The position numbers were made by a program, and so were the translations under genes. Source: Theocolax elegans (taxonomy: Eukaryota > Arthropoda > Insecta > Hymenoptera > Cerocephalidae). From it: DNA of 64,000 nt. Location of the stretch: NCBI GenBank assembly GCA_026168455.1, contig CM047430.1, positions 71,029,044 through 71,093,043 on the forward strand, given 5' to 3'. Within the stretch, counting starts at the first letter, position 1. The number at the start of each line of letters is the position of its first letter. Shown piece by piece: positions 1 through 13,190 of this stretch. The notes beneath the pieces were generated by a model. It was given only the letters and a program-made list of their open reading frames with translations, did no database searches and was not told where the DNA came from.

Positions 1-3000
1 TTTTCAACTATTCTATAAAAAATTTTATACACGTTCAAATAGGTTTTAATGTTAAGATATAATTAAATTTAGTCGATCGTGTAAATTATCGATGCGTACA
101 TAATGTGCAGTATATCCACCAAGATTCAAAATTTCGTGTACACTTTATATACAAACTTGTGTACATATACGTTTGATAAATTCTACAAGGAACATCGAGT
201 GGACGATAAGCACATATCGACGGACGACGACGGCGAAAATTCACTGACAAACAGGAAGCGGCTTCCTCTCGAAAAGTTTGAAAAATAAAAAACGCGTATA
301 CGCATATACCAAAGAGGATTATATTAAACGTTGGACTCGTCGACCACGCACGACGACTTTCGTACGTTCTCCTGCATCAGGTTTACGCGATCATCGAAGC
401 GTGCGCGCGACAACATCCTTGCAAAGTCGATCGGGAGCCGCGTGCACGCGGCGATCATCAAACGTACCTTGGCCTTAATGCGATTTTCTTGTCGCAAAGT
501 TGCCCTTAATGGAGGAGACCGGCAGCGACTTGGAATTATCGGACTAAGATTCTCGAGGCTTGGTTTGATAACAATGAGGGCTGCGATTTCCTCCTCCTCC
601 TCCTCCTCCCCCTCCTCCTTCTTCTTCTTCTTTCATCCAAGTTTTGCGAGTTACTTTTGCAGTTATCGAGTGTACGTGTAGTGCGATAACGTTGATTTCG
701 CTTAAAAAGGGACTGGTTACCTTTTTTCACATTTTTTATTAAAATTATAACCTGAATTATTGAGAGGAATTTAATTAATGGATTTAATGGATTTTATATA
801 GATTGGCGAATAGCTGTACTCAGATATATACATTTTTATTGGTATCTACTTGGAGATTGTTTTATCAAAAGTTATTATTTTTTTTAGTAATGGATGTATA
901 GACTGTTAGAACAAAAACATTAACGTAGATCATGTATAGTAACATTGTCTAACAGTTGTATCGAACATTAATACGTTAAAAGTTTTAAATGCATCGTTGA
1001 AGAACACGAATCAATTAGACTGGAACTCCAACATTTTCGAGGAAACAAATTAATTAATAATTTAAAATTAATGTATTTTGATATGAAATGATACTGTATA
1101 TCAATATACTAATTTTAAAAATAAAATTTATCAATACAATATTGTATAATTAATTCAGACAAACGTTAATTTACTGAGAATAGAAGTAAAAAGAAAAGTT
1201 GTATTCGATTAACGCACCGGCGACCATCGGTGAGAGAAGCAATGCACTCACTCCCTTTCGACGAAAAAGGAGGAAAAGAATTTTTGACGCAACCCTCATT
1301 ACAACAGCTGTTCGAAGGCGCAGGCGCCATAAACCATAATAACGCCTATAAAACTCGCGTTCGTTCCTTCCAATAAACCGAGGCGTCGCGGCCTCTTTCT
1401 TTCTCTCGGGCACTATAATGCCTCGGCGTTATACGCTATGTACCTATGTACCTATGTACCTATATATATATATAAAACGGAAAATCGAAACCTCTACACG
1501 TATAAACGAAACTTCCGCGTCGAATGCAATATCTCGAAAAAAGAAAAATCCTCTGGATATATGTATAAAGTATATGCACCGTAGGATAAACGAGAGCAAA
1601 AAGAAGAAAGAAAAGAGAAAAAAGAAAAAGGTTAGGAAATGAGCTACCGGCGTTTCCTATCTCATTCCCCGTGTGTCTAGCGTATATATATACGTGCGCT
1701 CGAGAAGGAGAGAATACGTATAGGAAGCGCCGATAAAGTCGTGCCGGCCGTCGCAAATTATACGTAGAGAGAGTTTTGCCTTTGAACGTAGCCGACGGTG
1801 CGTTAAGCTCCTCCTTTCTATTACCTATTCGCCTTAGGCATAGATTCGTCTTTTCCTTTCCTTTTTTTTTCTCCCTTATACCTATTCGAGTGCGCTTTAA
1901 CGCGAGATGCGCCTTTCTAATGCATCTCGATCCCTATATATATATAAGAATGCGCGCGTACGCGTACGATGATCGAAGAACGCGCGATATACCGCTCGTT
2001 CGAACTTTTTATTCTCGATGCTAATGGTATATACCCATACGGTTGCGAGGTGGAATATAACGTAGACTCTCGATACGATTAAGATCGGATGATCCACTCT
2101 CGTGATACGGGTGTGCATTATATACGCGAGCTTTTCCCCGCAAATGAAAAATTAACGGTAATGTTCGCCTTGGAATATTGTTAAGAGGCGTGTAAACGTA
2201 TTATATATATATGTAGGGGAAGTCGATTAGCTACTCCTACGCATATATTTCGCAGATATCTTTTGTATCTTCAACTATATATATTAATAACGCAGGATTA
2301 CAAATACCTTTTTCTTCTATATACTATTAAGTACATCTTATTTTTAACTTAATTATATTATTATGGGTAGTACATCGAATCGCTTATTATCCAGCTTTTA
2401 ACGACATTCAGCAATTTTCACGAATAATCGAATTAACTTTACGATAACCTATACATATTATATCAAACTTGAATGTCGAATATTCATATATAAATATTTT
2501 TCTTTTTTTATTAATTTTTCAAGAAATACACGGTAGCTGTAACATACCTATATAAATCGAGAAATACCTGTAATCAAGCTAATTACGTATACCGCAATTA
2601 ATATTTGTACAATTAATATTTGATATATATCTTTAATATCAATTATATATATCGCGAATGATTTTTTTGTTTTCACGTTTCGATTACAAAGTTAATCAAG
2701 GGAGATATATCATTCGAACATGAGCAATGAAATAATGTCTCGAGCACTTAAATCTCAATTAACAAAGATAAGCCAGGGTAGAGAGAGAGAGAGAGAAGGC
2801 AAATAATTGCCAAAAATGATGTTTGAAGCGTACCGCCTTTGGTGACCAAGCCGCGCAACTCGTCGTCTCTGCGTCAAACTGACCCACGTCCGTCATTTTT
2901 TTTACACACACACACGTCCTGTTCGTTCCAATCCCATTCTTGCTTCTTTTGTATACACACACACGCACGCGCACACACACCTACATGGCCAGTCGACATC

Positions 3001-3370
3001 CGCGCTCTACACATTGCAACTCAAAGGTTTCTTGGAAGCTCGTCGGCATAAAAATTCGACAGAGTACTCCCCCGGTAGAGGACTTGACGTTATCTCGATT
3101 TCCTTCTTTCTTTCCTTCTCTACTTCTCTCTTTCGCTTTCTTGATTCTTTCCTCGAGCTCTTTCCCCGCCGTGCTTATTTATCTATGCGCGTATGTGTGC
3201 ATATACACATCTTTTTATTTCTTCTTGGTACATACATACATACATATATATACACGCTGTTTGTTTCTTTACGGTCGTTGATATTGTGGATTAATTAAAA
3301 GTTTTTAAGAGTCCGCTTTTTAAATAAATACGTTATTATATTACTATATGCAATCTTCTTTCTTTACATC
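1..3370. other. non-coding, probably intronic or intergenic sequence
   Basis: No supportable exon. There is a CT-rich run near 590-640, a CpG-rich patch around 1200-2100 with short TA runs, and (GA)n and (CA)n tracts near 2780-2970. The short open frames here have low-complexity translations and no recognisable domain. Confidence 0.5.
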
Positions 3371-3410
3371 ATGCTAATCATTTGTTTTTCTTGTTTGTTT
3401 CAGGTAAGTT
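3371..3410 (+). promoter_or_regulatory. candidate recursive splice site (ratchet point)
   Basis: A CTAAT branch-point-like motif (3374-3378) is followed by a long T-rich tract, then CAG immediately abutting GTAAGT (junction 3403|3404). This acceptor-donor juxtaposition regenerates a 5' splice site and matches the ratchet-point consensus known from long Drosophila introns. A second donor-like site (AAAAC|GTGAGT) lies 45 bases downstream, as expected for a recursive-splice exon. The strand agrees with fz4, whose upstream exon is missing, so it may lie in a very long fz4 intron. Ordinary exon use is the alternative. Confidence 0.5.
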
Positions 3411-3503
3411 TAACGAAGTTACTGGTATCCTCCGGTATGAGTGTAAAACGTGAGTTATATACCCACACCAAGTTCAACTTAAATATTTGACTGTATATAT
3501 ATA

Positions 3504-5443
3504 TACGTTTACTGTGCATACGTTCAACAAAACTGTTCGTAAAGTCTCATTAAGCACTACTGAAGTTTTTTTTTAAATTTTTGTGTTTTGATTTTTGTTC
3601 AACTTACGTATTCACGTGGAGATAGAAAAACTCAAAATCATGTAATTAAGTTTCTTTTTCGAGACAAGTTTCATACCAAAAGTTTTCAAACTCAACGTCA
3701 TATTGTAACAATATTATAACACATTTAATATTTACATGTTTTATACAGTATTATTTTTAAAATATTTAAGTAAAGTAATAATTTGTAAATAATAATTATA
3801 TTTTATAAGGTTAATTATATTGAAATTTATGCGAACAAAAATTTAAGTTAGAAATGTGTGTAAGTATCAGTTGATCGGCACACTTATTTGTAGGCTATAC
3901 TTCATTTTCCGTCAAATAATTTTACAGATGTTTTTACATTTTGTTGTAACATTGAATGTAGGCTTGAAGCTTAGAAAGCTTTTCCTAGCGTAAATTTTAC
4001 AATTAATAATGATTAAAATAGTCGATATTTTATAGTTATAAATAAAGCATGAAATCGTATCAATATGTGCATAACCCCGGAAACGAAAAAGTAAATCCAC
4101 CTGGTCATCCACCGACCGAAGGTGCATTCTCTTTCCTCTTTTTGGCTTTACAAACGTCGCGTTTTGTCGAGCGCTTCTCAACTCTTTTTCTCCTCGTCTT
4201 CTTCTCGGCAAAGCCGCAAGGACCGGCTTCACTGATATCTTTTTTTTTTATTATTCCTCTTCCACCGGCGTCTCCTTCCGAGAAATCGAGGCCCACGCGA
4301 AAGTACAGGGAGATAATCGACGAGGATTTCGCGCCGGCGTGAGCTTTTATTTTGTTTTATCGGGTAGCGCTATTAGGGTTATCGTCCAGCCCTCTTAATG
4401 GTTACGGCAATTTGTAGAGAGTATACGTTGTGGATACTCATGAGATATCCCCTAGATGTTGGAATTTTTATATTTTATATACGTGTAAGACTGCGCGATG
4501 AGATAAGGAAATATATATTTTCCGAACGAGTTTCCCAATTATTTTTCTTTTATTTTTTTCAATTCTCTACGGCTGTCTGCGCATACGTTATTTGCGATCA
4601 AGTCGCATATTTCGGAGTATTTTCTTTATAGTTTGTAAAAGTACGTTTCTGATACTCTTTAAATCCATTTTTTCTACATAATATAAGTTATATATTTAAA
4701 AATTATCTCCTTTTAATATTAATACGCAGGGACTCAAATCGACTTCACTCGCAGTAATATCCGGAAATACGAAAAAAAAACCACGTGTTCACCTGCAGTT
4801 TTTAGCCCGACTAGAGACAAAAAAAAAGGGATGTCCATCGGAACCTAATAAAACAACTCTATTATTTTTCTTCGACTCCGCAAACAGAAACACATCGGAG
4901 AAAATAAAAAGGATCATTGTCGTATCCTACAAAAGCAATCTTTTTCCTCAAAGAAGGCGTGGGCGAACCCAGGGAGAGGGGAAAAAAAAGTATCGGATTT
5001 CCGAGCATTCGAGTAGTCGAGCGAACTTTGACTCGTACCGCCTGAATTCTGGTCCCGTGTAAACGTTCGTTATGGAAAAAGACTCAAGATTTTATGGTGC
5101 CGCCTTTCCGTTCACATATAGATTTCGTTTATATATACATACATATACATATATATAGATATACCGCGAAAGCTGGGAAAAGTCAACATAGTCATGCCGA
5201 ACTTGGGTATCGCATCGACAGTTTTTGCATGTTGGTTCTACCACTGTATATCACTTTGGCTCAGGTATAATAAAGATACTTTGAATGTGCTTCTCTTTAT
5301 CTTGTACGTATATACTCGTCACCTTTTAAGATCCATATTCTGGTCTATACCTGTTTGACTTTGACATTTGTGGCGTGTATATTTGACTTGTTGGGAATTT
5401 GTGTTTTACTTTCGGAAATTATGTAACGATGCGTATATACTTC
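3504..5443. other. non-coding AT-rich sequence
   Basis: AT-rich stretch with a less AT-rich segment at about 4080-4340 and poly-A/T tracts. I see no gene, splice pair or repeat structure I can support between the recursive-splice candidate and the foldback element. Confidence 0.5.
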
Positions 5444-6821
5444 TATATATATGGGAGATTCCATGTGAAGTGATCCAGTTAAAAAATAGAATTTTGTTTT
5501 AATGTATGGAATCAGTAAAAAACTACTTGAATGGAGTGTAGCTAAATTTTTAGACCTGAATTTCAATTAGTACCAGAGTTGTAGCCAATCAAAAAATAGA
5601 ATTTTTTGAAAAAATTGACTTATTGGCCATGTTTATCACTTAATAACTCAAAATCTAACAATTTTTTCTTATATACATTAAATTTGAAAAAGTTTATAAA
5701 TTTCAAGAAGAATCTGTTGAAATATTTCATTTATATTAGTTTAACACATTGAATATAGTTATAATTAATAAAAACCTTTATAGTAAAAAAAAGGGTTGTA
5801 CGATCAAAAATATTTTATCCATCCAAGAATCTAATTCATCGATGATTAATTACCTTCAAAATGGTGCAAAGTTTGAGTGCGGCAGAGCATTTCAGACAAA
5901 GTTATGGTGTTTTTAGGCAAATTTCTTAAAAAAGAGAGCGAAAGCATTTTTATGAAAAAAACAGAGTAACCGTATACTTGCATTCAAACAACATGGCACT
6001 ATTATTCTTCAATAATACAAAAATATACTATTTAATGTTAGTTACTGATACTTTTCAATCTCTAAGCTGCTTACAAACACAAAGCAGTAGGTATAAGCAG
6101 TTATACCTGTTATATAATTGGATAAATATCTGAAACTTTTTATAATTTCAATAAATCCAATTATATAACAGGTATGACTAAAAGTATCAGACTTAAATAA
6201 CAACTAAATAAAAGTATCAGTAACTAACAATAAATAGTATATTTTAGTAATATTGAGGAATAATAGTGCCATATTGTTTGAATGCAAGTATACGGTTAGT
6301 CTGTTTTTTTCATAAAATGCATTTGCTCTCTTTTTTTAAGAAATTTGCCTAAAAACACCATAACTTTGTCTGAAATGCTCTGCCGCACTCAAACTTTGCA
6401 CCATTTTGAAGGTAATTAATCATCGATGAATTAGATTCTTGGATGGATAAAATATTTTTGATCGTACAACCCTTTTTTTTACTATAAAGCTTTTTATTGA
6501 TTATAACTATATTCAAAGTTTAAAAATAATATAAATGAAATATTTCAACTGATTCTTCTTGAAATTAATAAACTTTTTCAAATTTAATGTATATAAGAAA
6601 AAATTGTTAGATTTTGAGTTATTAAGTGATAAACATGGCCAATAAGTCAATTTTTTCAAAAAATTCTATTTTTTGATTGGCTACAACTCTGGTACTAATT
6701 GAAATTCAGGTCTAAAAATTTAGCTACACTCTATTCAAGTAGTTTTTTACTGATTCCATACATTAAAACAAAATTCTATTTTTTAACTGGATCACTTCAC
6801 ATGGAATCTCCCATATATATA
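5444..6821. mobile_element. foldback element, two ~670-bp inverted arms
   Basis: The left arm (about 5444-6121) and right arm (about 6157-6821) are near-identical reverse complements around a loop of some 35 bases centred near 6138. The outer ends pair from GGGAGATTCCATGTG (5453) with its complement ending at 6812, then extend through (TA)n to 5444 and 6821. The shared TIR ends in TA-rich sequence, so a TA target duplication is possible but cannot be told from the TIR. The arms hold no transposase-like frame. A non-autonomous foldback or MITE-like element is the best reading; an inverted duplication without transposition is the alternative. Confidence 0.75.
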
Positions 6822-9800
6822 ATAATCGGGTATCATATATTTAGATCCAGAGAAATTATTTTTATTATATCTTCAATTTTTATTGATCCTTGTAGAGTAT
6901 ATTTTTATACTTTTGTACTAAACAAATTTCCGAAATAAAAAAATATTAAAAATTTGATTTTAGTTATTATTATTATTTAATCGTTAATTAAACACATAAA
7001 TTAATAAATGATTTTCGCACCTTATAAACTATTTAGATTACAATTAAACTTATAAAATTTTACAGTGAAAAGCTTAGACAATCGTAATTCCTAAGATAGC
7101 CGAGAGCGCGAAAATTCACAAGTATATGTGTGTGTATGTATATATGCATCGGGTGGCTGCTACGAACGGCAAAGCTCGGAGCTCGAAAACACGGTGCCGG
7201 CATCCGCGCTAATGCCGTTTTCCATCCGTGTGGTGCGAAAGGCGGAAGCAGAGAAAAGAGGAACAAGATCGCGAACCGCGGGGCGGGACGACGTTCAACC
7301 TACATGGAATGGAGAACGCGATGAACAAAAAGACGAGGCGCGGACGCAAGAACTTAATACAAGAGGACTCTTGGCGTTATATTCAAAGTTAATTAGTTTA
7401 ATGTAACGTTACCTTCGCTTCTCGATACGCTTTCATCGTGTAATTACCAGTCATTTTCATCGAAATTCATTTTCTTATTTTTACGTTTTAAGATGACTCT
7501 CAATTTGCGAGACGAGGGTTGCGCCTAGTTTTTTTTTTCAATTTATACGAAATACACCTTAAAAATACATTGAAACCGAAACGTATTTTATTGTGCACTC
7601 GTCGGGATCAGTTGCGAGTTTTTCTCGACATCGCCTCTGCAAAATTGCCGCGTCTGTATATACCTATATATATGTATACGAATTTGATTTGATTACACGG
7701 GCGCGGTGTATATATACACGGGGAGTGCGAGGTAACGTAGAGACGGAGAGTGCTCTTCAAACTCCCACACTACCGAGTTGGAAAAATGCAAAACCGCAAC
7801 CGCGAAAACAAAGCGAAAACCAAAAGACCGGGTATGCGTTACGTGGAGTATACGCGTATACACAAGCGTATAATACAAGGAATATCACGCGAACCGAGAC
7901 TGGGTTTTCGAGTGGAGCTTCGGGGAGCCCTTGGGTCATTTCTCCATGCGCCTTGGTTGTACGTGTGTGTGTATGCGTGCGCGCGCGATGCGGCCCAGAC
8001 GGAGACCCTTCATTAAAGCCCCATTGTTCTCGCGACCGATGAAAACGCGCTAGCGCGAGCGTGCCAAGCCCCTCTCGAGAATGAGCCGATCCCGCTGCGC
8101 GACCGGTATTCGGGCTTCTCTCATATTTTCCATGGTTAGAACCCGAATTTTAGAGAACGAACTTGGATTCTCGCCGCGATATCTCCTTCTCTCTCTCTCT
8201 CGCTTTCTCGGTGTGCCTCCCGGCTGTTGTTCCGCTTACGGGGACCTTTGTACACACGTATACATATCCTCGATTAGCTGTTTGTGCGTGCCAGACCGAA
8301 TATTTCGCTTTCTTCGGTTTTAACGAGCTATTCTATACCGTGTCCGAGACGATTTTTCCTTTATGTTTAATTTTTCTCTTTCTAATCGACGCTTTTGTCT
8401 TTCTCTGGATGTATTTTCGATATATATATATTGTATATATAGTTAATATATTGTGTCTACGTATGTACACTCGGATGAATTTTTATGTCCGAAACGTCGG
8501 GTAGCTTCGTAAGTTATACACGGGATCGACGAAAAAGAAAAGTTTTCTATTTTTAAATATTAATGATAATTAATGAATAGGGCATCGTCGTCCCGTTAAT
8601 TACACTAAAACCACAAAAATATTTTGTAGCAACATAAATGCAGAGAAAATATCCAAGCATCCGTATTTATATTTGGAATACTAAGATCCATGGATCAGTG
8701 CGACATCGGGCTTCATAAATTCTGTCTATAACCGTATATACATAGCGTTACCAATACAGAAAAAGGTACGTTACGGCATTTCGTCGTCAGCACCCGGAAC
8801 GATCTCATTTTCAACGAAATTCTAACGAGGGAGAGAAAAAAAAGTGTCCTCGTTGTGTAAACTTGGTCGTAAAATCGACATCCTCTACACCTGCTGTAGT
8901 TGTACTAAAAAAAGACTTCAAACGTTGACAACGCGTCTAACGAACCTCGTGTACTCGATGTACCGGAGATCGAAAATTTAAAATAATTCGGTTCGATGTA
9001 AATATATGAGAAAGGACTTGCAAGTTTTACCTTCGTTCTTTTTTCTCTAGACGAGGATCGAGCGTGCAAGAAAACCGTCCCTCTTTGTCGGTCGTGGCGA
9101 TGCAACGTAAACCTGCGGTTCCTTCGATTCTCTCTTCTCTCTCTCTCTCTCTCTCTCTATAGACCTACACTTCGTGTTATTCCTTTTTCTTCGCCGCCTT
9201 CCTTTTCTTATATTCAGAATTTAGAAAGTTAGGTCTTCGTTCGGATTCTTTATGGTGTATAACGATTCCAAAAGTCATTGTTTACGTATATATTTGTTAA
9301 TTTGAAAGCTCAAATGTTTCAAATGCACGGATACAATATTATAATAAAAATACTTACAACGATAAGTCTACAGGACGCATGTAAGTTGTTCGACAAAGAT
9401 TACCCGAAACAGTCCTAACTGCATTTATAAGGAATAATCATTACAATTTTTATTTTTAGGGTGCTAGTCAAATGTTTCATTACCCTGCTAGAACTTAGCA
9501 GGTAATTTTTATAAAAAAAAACAATATCCTCTCTATGTGAAATCTCTTTTAGTCCGAATAAATCAAGGCTAATTAGAAAATCGATTTATGTATACGAAGC
9601 GAGGGACTATCGTCTGGAGTGCTCGAGTTGTCGATCTCTCGATGTGTCGGCTCGGTCCAGATCGCGAAAGACCGATCGAAACGACTTATCCGCCGGGTGA
9701 AACGTATACGAAGCGAAGGGAACCGCGGTACATCAGGACGGACGCGAGCTGTGTGCAATGTAATTGCCTCTTGCGGCTGTGTGCGCGCGCGAGAGCGGAC

Positions 9801-11721
9801 CTTAGGTCGAAGACCTTGACGCGGTACCACCTTACGTTCTTACTCGCACCTTGGCGCGGGTGTGCGTATTTATACGAGCCTCTTCGATTCATAGGTTTTC
9901 AAAAAATTTATCGATTTTTACGATTCTTTTGCTTCCTGGTTTCTTTATTTCTTCTTCTGGTGAAAAATGGATTGTACTTGGAGCGCGCGTTCAATTTACT
10001 TGAATTGATTTCGTGAATTTGATGTACGAACATCCTTATTACATTTTATAAATAATATATAAGTCGTATCGTCGCCGTCGTGAGAGAAAATACTTATACC
10101 GATATACATATACTAGCACACTAGAGCACTAGAAAATATTAATTTCAATTGGTTACATTAACTATTCGATAACATCTAAAAATACTTTAATCAAATTCGT
10201 ATATATTTATTTAATTTAATTAACGACCCAACCGTATGTGCGCCTGCGTAAAAATATTCTTTTCAAAGCATTCGCTCCATTAATTATCATGAATAGAAAT
10301 GGTGAATTTTGCGCGCGCGCGCGTAAAAAAGAAAGAACAAAAATTCTTTTCCGATTACATTAACCGTAAAAGTCTCATCAGGTTCACAATCAAACCGGAA
10401 ATCTACAATTCGAAACACATGTAATCATCGACCATAAATCCTCTTCTGTATCTTAAGGTCAACAGATGACGATAGAAAGGAAAAAATAAAAACTCAAACG
10501 TATAAGAGAGAAAGAAAGAGAGAGAGAGAGACGGAGAAAAAGATTCGTGCCGCGCGGCGAATCGAAAATAGGTAAGTCCAGATTTTATACATGCAGCCGC
10601 GACAAATCGGTCCTTGTCCACACGCGCAATCCTTTCAAAAGAAATTTGAATATTCTAAAGATTATGATTTGAATGAATCGGCTGTGAATAAATGATATAC
10701 CCGAACTAAACGTGTATTCAGGTTAATTTATAAAAGTAGCAGGTGGTTTCAAGTGTACATATAAGGAAACGCTTATGATACAAAATGAGAAAGAAGAAGT
10801 GAGATTATAATTAAACGAGGTTACATATTAAATTAAGCTTACTTATATTATTTGTTATATTAAGTTAACATTACGGTAAAATTTCTATAATATTTTAAAT
10901 GCAATTAAATTTATAATGGAGTACTAATAGAAACCTCGTATATATTATTTTAACTAGGTTTTAAATCAATATTACAAATCATATACGTATAACTGATTAA
11001 TAGCGAAGTAAAATGTTAACGACATAATCGATATGTAATATTCAACCGAGACGTGAACGACCATAAAATCTATCTTGACTTTGGGATACACTCAAAATTT
11101 TCGAATACTTATCATTGATATGCGTATACTTATTGTTTATGATGGGAATTTGTGAGAAGATCGTTTTAGCTGATGATTTTGAAACAGCGCGCGCTCTATT
11201 TCTTTGTTTCTTTCATTTTTAGAGAAGACGATGGATAACATCGAGAGCCACCCTCGAGCTCTCTTTCTCTTTCTATCTTTCTCCTTTTTTTTCTCTCTTA
11301 ATTTTTTTGTCTTTTAACGCGCGTGGAAGATTTATTCTTGCGCTTTCGTCACTGATGTTTTGGGCCCGCAGCGTTTTGTTCGAGTCATTTCTCGACGTTG
11401 CTTTGAAGTCGCCTCGCTTTTTTCACTTTATATTTAGCAAGGATATTTTACTTTTATTTTAACACACTTTGAAAGGAGGATTATATTATTAACACTCTTA
11501 TGAGTGTAAATTTGGTTAATAAGTTTTTTTTTTCTTTTTTATATAGTCACTTTCAACATCTAATTTATATATTAAATGTAATTTTGATCCAAGAAATAAT
11601 TTAATGACATTGTAAGTATAATTCAAAATATTTTTTTATTTTATTAACGTATATGCAAAATTTTTAAATTAAATTATTTGAAACATAGTTATCTTAATTG
11701 ATTCTGACACTTCGTGACTTC
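6822..11721. other. non-coding sequence with CpG-rich island
   Basis: About 7090-8330 is CpG-rich and less AT-rich, with several overlapping open frames up to 149 codons whose translations show no domain. A second island at 9570-9900 is similar. Both could hold untranslated exons or promoters, but no element is convincing. The rest is AT-rich, with a (CT)n tract at 9136-9159 and short GA tracts near 10500. Confidence 0.4.
9136..9159. repeat. (CT)n microsatellite
   Basis: Uninterrupted CT dinucleotides inside a wider pyrimidine run starting near 9126. Confidence 0.9.
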
Positions 11722-12055
11722 CATGATTTTTGAGCATAAATGCAGTTACCGCAGAGAATATCTCAGGAACCACTTCATCGAATAGGCTGAAATTTTAATA
11801 GTAAGGAATAAATAATATATTATTTAAAAAAAAAACTATCAAAAATATTATAAATGTTTATTTAAAAAATTATTTATCTACTTCTTAAATAATTTTTTAA
11901 GCTTTTGCAATATTTTTTCGAAACAATGGTTTTTATTGTAATATATTTGTAAATGCTATTTTACTTAAAAGGATTGAAACTAAGTGTTAAAATCTCAGCT
12001 CATTAAAATGATACCGGAGATATCCTGCGGTAAGTGTATGCCAAAAGATCTTAGT
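11722..12055. repeat. degenerate inverted-repeat element (MITE-like)
   Basis: A left arm near 11722-11802 (with TTACCGCAGAGAATATCTC) pairs imperfectly with a right arm near 11983-12055 (GAGATATCCTGCGGTAA). The match continues outward a further 15-20 bases. The centre is A/T-rich. Size and structure suggest an old non-autonomous DNA element. Confidence 0.4.
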
Positions 12056-12913
12056 AACAAAGAGTGTTATAATTTATCAAAATATTATAACTAGTGTATT
12101 AAATAACTGTTGCATAAGCATTAATAATATTAAAATTTGTTTAATAATTAAAAAAATATTTACAGTTACCGCGTAATAAATTGTTAATTATTTAATAAAT
12201 TATTTTTTTTATAAATTTAAACCCAGGCTTGTCCTCTTAATTAGTCAAGTTAAAGTTTCAAGTTGATTGGCTACTTTATCGCAAATTACTTTCATCAGTC
12301 TAATTTTGTGTAATTGCGACTTTCAATTAGATTCAATTCAAATTTTTATTGACAATCAACATCGTTACTTACGGTATTATTATAATGGTCATTAATACGA
12401 AAGGTCTAGCGAACATTTAAAATTCCCATTTCCTTTTCTTCAACATTGTTCGTTCGTTGTATAGAGTCCATAATATTGGTGTATCACATCGAACAAACGG
12501 AATATCTGCACAATAACGTCCGTGAAGCATCAATCTTTTTTTCAATTTAATGCAACGCAACGAGTAGAAAATACTCGGGAAAAATGGACATATCGTATAC
12601 GGTTAAAGCGTACACATATAAAAATTGAAAAAAGAGAAGTATGGAAAAAAAAATTTGAAAATAGTGATTACGAAAGCAATATGGAATTTCACAGTCGAAC
12701 AAACTCAATTAACTCGAAAGCTCCCATCGCAAGCCGTGTGATTTTAATACCTATACGGGCGCGCGCGCGCTTACCCAACAACACCAGCTGAAGCCTTTCG
12801 TGGAATATATCTCGTATAGAAGCGTTCACGCACGCACACACACGCGCACGAGGACGAAGGCATTAATAAAGTTAAAGACACATTCGCCGCAGAAAGAAGC
12901 GATTTGGGGGTAA

Positions 12914-12918
<5 letters not shown>

Positions 12919-12954
<36 letters not shown>
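12919..12954. repeat. (GA)18 microsatellite
   Basis: Perfect GA dinucleotide run in a purine-rich context. Confidence 0.95.
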
Positions 12955-12957
<3 letters not shown>

Positions 12958-13143
12958 GGAGGGCCTCACTCTGTAATTTCGAACCTTCCGGGAATAGACG
13001 GGACTCGTAATTGACAGTAACGCCTACGTTTTTCCATCTCGCTCTCACCTGCCTCGGAGAGTGTGTGTGTGTGTGTGTATACACGCGGACTAAAAGCTGG
13101 AAACCCTAAAAACCTATACGGAGAACGACAGAGATAGAGAGAT

Positions 13144-13146
<3 letters not shown>

Positions 13147-13185
<39 letters not shown>
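13147..13185. repeat. (GA)n microsatellite
   Basis: Perfect GA run of about 19 units, with an imperfect GATA/GAGA lead-in from 13130. It is 190 bases from the previous GA tract. Confidence 0.95.

Positions 13186-13190
<5 letters not shown>

Noticed and set aside
5191..5220. MPNLG-containing frame resembling the Frizzled CRD motif MPN
   Set aside because: The surrounding translation lacks the cysteines and YNxT expected next to it, and there are no fitting splice sites. Chance match.
7593..8042. 149-codon open frame in a CpG-rich island
   Set aside because: Several frames are open at once in this island, and translations are low-complexity with no recognisable family.
10550..10585. ATAGGTAAGTCC, a second AG|GTAAGT junction
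   Set aside because: No pyrimidine tract or branch-point-like motif precedes it, so it does not qualify as a recursive splice site.
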